Below are positions 63,417 to 64,000 of a stretch of 64,000 nucleotides of DNA, piece by piece (position 1 is the first letter of the stretch; each line of letters starts with the position of its first letter). The stretch lies in assembly GCA_023421735.1 (NCBI GenBank), contig JAEZSP010000023.1:1-64000 (forward strand), given 5' to 3'. Origin of the DNA: Bacillota bacterium (GTDB lineage Bacteria; Bacillota_A; Clostridia; Christensenellales; Aristaeellaceae). The notes under the pieces were generated by a model. That model saw only the letters and a list, made by a program, of their open reading frames with translations. It ran no database searches and was not told the DNA's origin. The translations under genes and the position numbers were made by a program.

Positions 63417-64000
63417 TCATTGTCCATAATATGCGTTCGGTCCATGTTTTCTGAGAAAGTGCTTCTCGGACACGTGCGTGGGCAAATCCCCGATTCCCGG
63501 CGCGATCGACTCCGTCCACATGGCCATCTTTGCGACCTCTTCCAAAACGACCGCGTTGTGTACGGACTGGGCGCCGTCCTTTCCCCATGTAAACGGCCCG
63601 TGCCCCGCACAGACGACGCCGGGCGCGTGCATGGGGTCCTTCCCCTCGAACGCCTCGAGAATGGCGTGTCCGGTATTCTCCTCATAAGCCGCCTCGACCT
63701 CCGGCTGCGTGAGCATGCGCGTCACGGGAACTGAGCCGTGGAAATAATCCGCGTGCGTCGTTCCGTAGCAGGGGATCGCGCGCCGCGCCTGCGCCCAGGC
63801 GGTCGCCGCGGGCGAATGCGTGTGGGTCACGCCCCCGATCTGCGAAAATGCCCGGTAGAGCACCAGATGCGTCGGCGTGTCGGAGGACGGTTTGTAGCGC
63901 GATTCAACGGGCTTGCCGACCTCGAGGTCGATCAGCACCATCATCTCGGGCGTGAGCGCGTCATAGGGAACCCCGCTGGGCTTGATGGCAAAGAGGCCGC
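63417..64000 (-). CDS. araD: L-ribulose-5-phosphate 4-epimerase (partial, 5' end beyond window)
   Basis: This epimerase converts L-ribulose 5-phosphate to D-xylulose 5-phosphate in arabinose use. About 194 residues are visible and match the family: IKPSGVPYDALTPE before the first internal Met, THTHSPAATAWAQ and HADYFHGSVPVTR with the zinc-ligand His residues, and the C-terminal HGPFTWGKD. The reading frame runs open to the window edge, so the true start lies outside. A MalK-like pseudo-ATPase gene follows after 50 bp. Confidence 0.93.
   Translation of the reverse strand, partial: GLFAIKPSGVPYDALTPEMMVLIDLEVGKPVESRYKPSSDTPTHLVLYRAFSQIGGVTHTHSPAATAWAQARRAIPCYGTTHADYFHGSVPVTRMLTQPEVEAAYEENTGHAILEAFEGKDPMHAPGVVCAGHGPFTWGKDGAQSVHNAVVLEEVAKMAMWTESIAPGIGDLPTHVSEKHFLRKHGPNAYYGQ

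Overview
The window reads as a chromosomal segment of a GC-rich, endospore-lineage Firmicute of class Clostridia. The main evidence is a full-length Spo0A (23121-23888), a CtsR-type operator in front of clpB, a tyrosine-type T-box leader, AGGAGG-type ribosome binding sites, and sigma-A promoters with mostly 17-bp spacers. A gut or rumen Clostridium relative such as a Christensenellales-like lineage is possible, but I cannot fix the taxonomy from sequence alone. I saw no phage, transposase, CRISPR array, rRNA or tRNA gene. Coding density is high and the intergenic gaps are short, so most unusual material sits in leaders, small repeats and fused or degenerate proteins.

Layout. 1-4200: a heptamer tandem repeat at the window edge, then a minus-strand T-box operon (aminotransferase, tyrS, surE, yigZ). 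4249-8350: an ACT-ACT-metallo-beta-lactamase fusion, a CDP-glycerol glycerophosphotransferase-like protein and guaB. 8398-11150: a sigma-like membrane protein, and a FGGY sugar kinase with a small membrane protein. 11366-14000: an XRE regulator, an orphan corrinoid protein and its likely PocR/AraC regulator, and repeat copy A. 14027-17300: nudix, hemW and lepA. 17385-18731: the infC-rpmI-rplT operon with an attenuator leader and an ATT start. 19373-21742: a polar amino acid ABC transporter. 21766-25236: a Gfo/Idh/MocA oxidoreductase, spo0A, a universal stress protein and a membrane-anchored protein of unknown function. 25455-30656: a carbohydrate cluster (two xylose-isomerase-like epimerases, an oxidoreductase, an MFS symporter, a PIG-L deacetylase) with two dense hairpin clusters. 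30726-35870: repeat copy B, then a pfkB-potABCD operon. 35872-38770: another oxidoreductase and two acyltransferase-like genes. 38940-42190: a hexitol/sorbose-phosphate dehydrogenase operon. 42244-45314: znuA-zur-znuC-znuB with a palindromic operator. 45362-46912: an ECF transporter S component and an orphan Spo0B-like histidine kinase. 46941-53234: a secreted Ig-like repeat protein, a CbiC-like protein, an SGNH hydrolase and clpB. 53323-59430: MATE, trmN6, a peptidoglycan-binding protein, a SpoIID/SH3 protein and a ferredoxin. 59508-64000: a cysteine-cluster protein, repeat copy C, rlmI-like, rluF-like, a degenerate MalK-like ATPase and a truncated araD.

The most unusual items are: (i) a dispersed ~160-bp element in three copies, with inverted ends, a conserved stem-loop and, in two copies, the same 10-codon ORF preceded by AAGGAG; (ii) a MalK-like protein that has lost most ATPase motifs; (iii) the ACT-ACT-MBL fusion; (iv) a CbiC homologue without the expected catalytic histidine; (v) a sigma-factor-like protein ending in a membrane helix; (vi) the hairpin clusters at 25254-25449 and 28353-28564. 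All functional assignments come from reading motifs by eye, with no database search.
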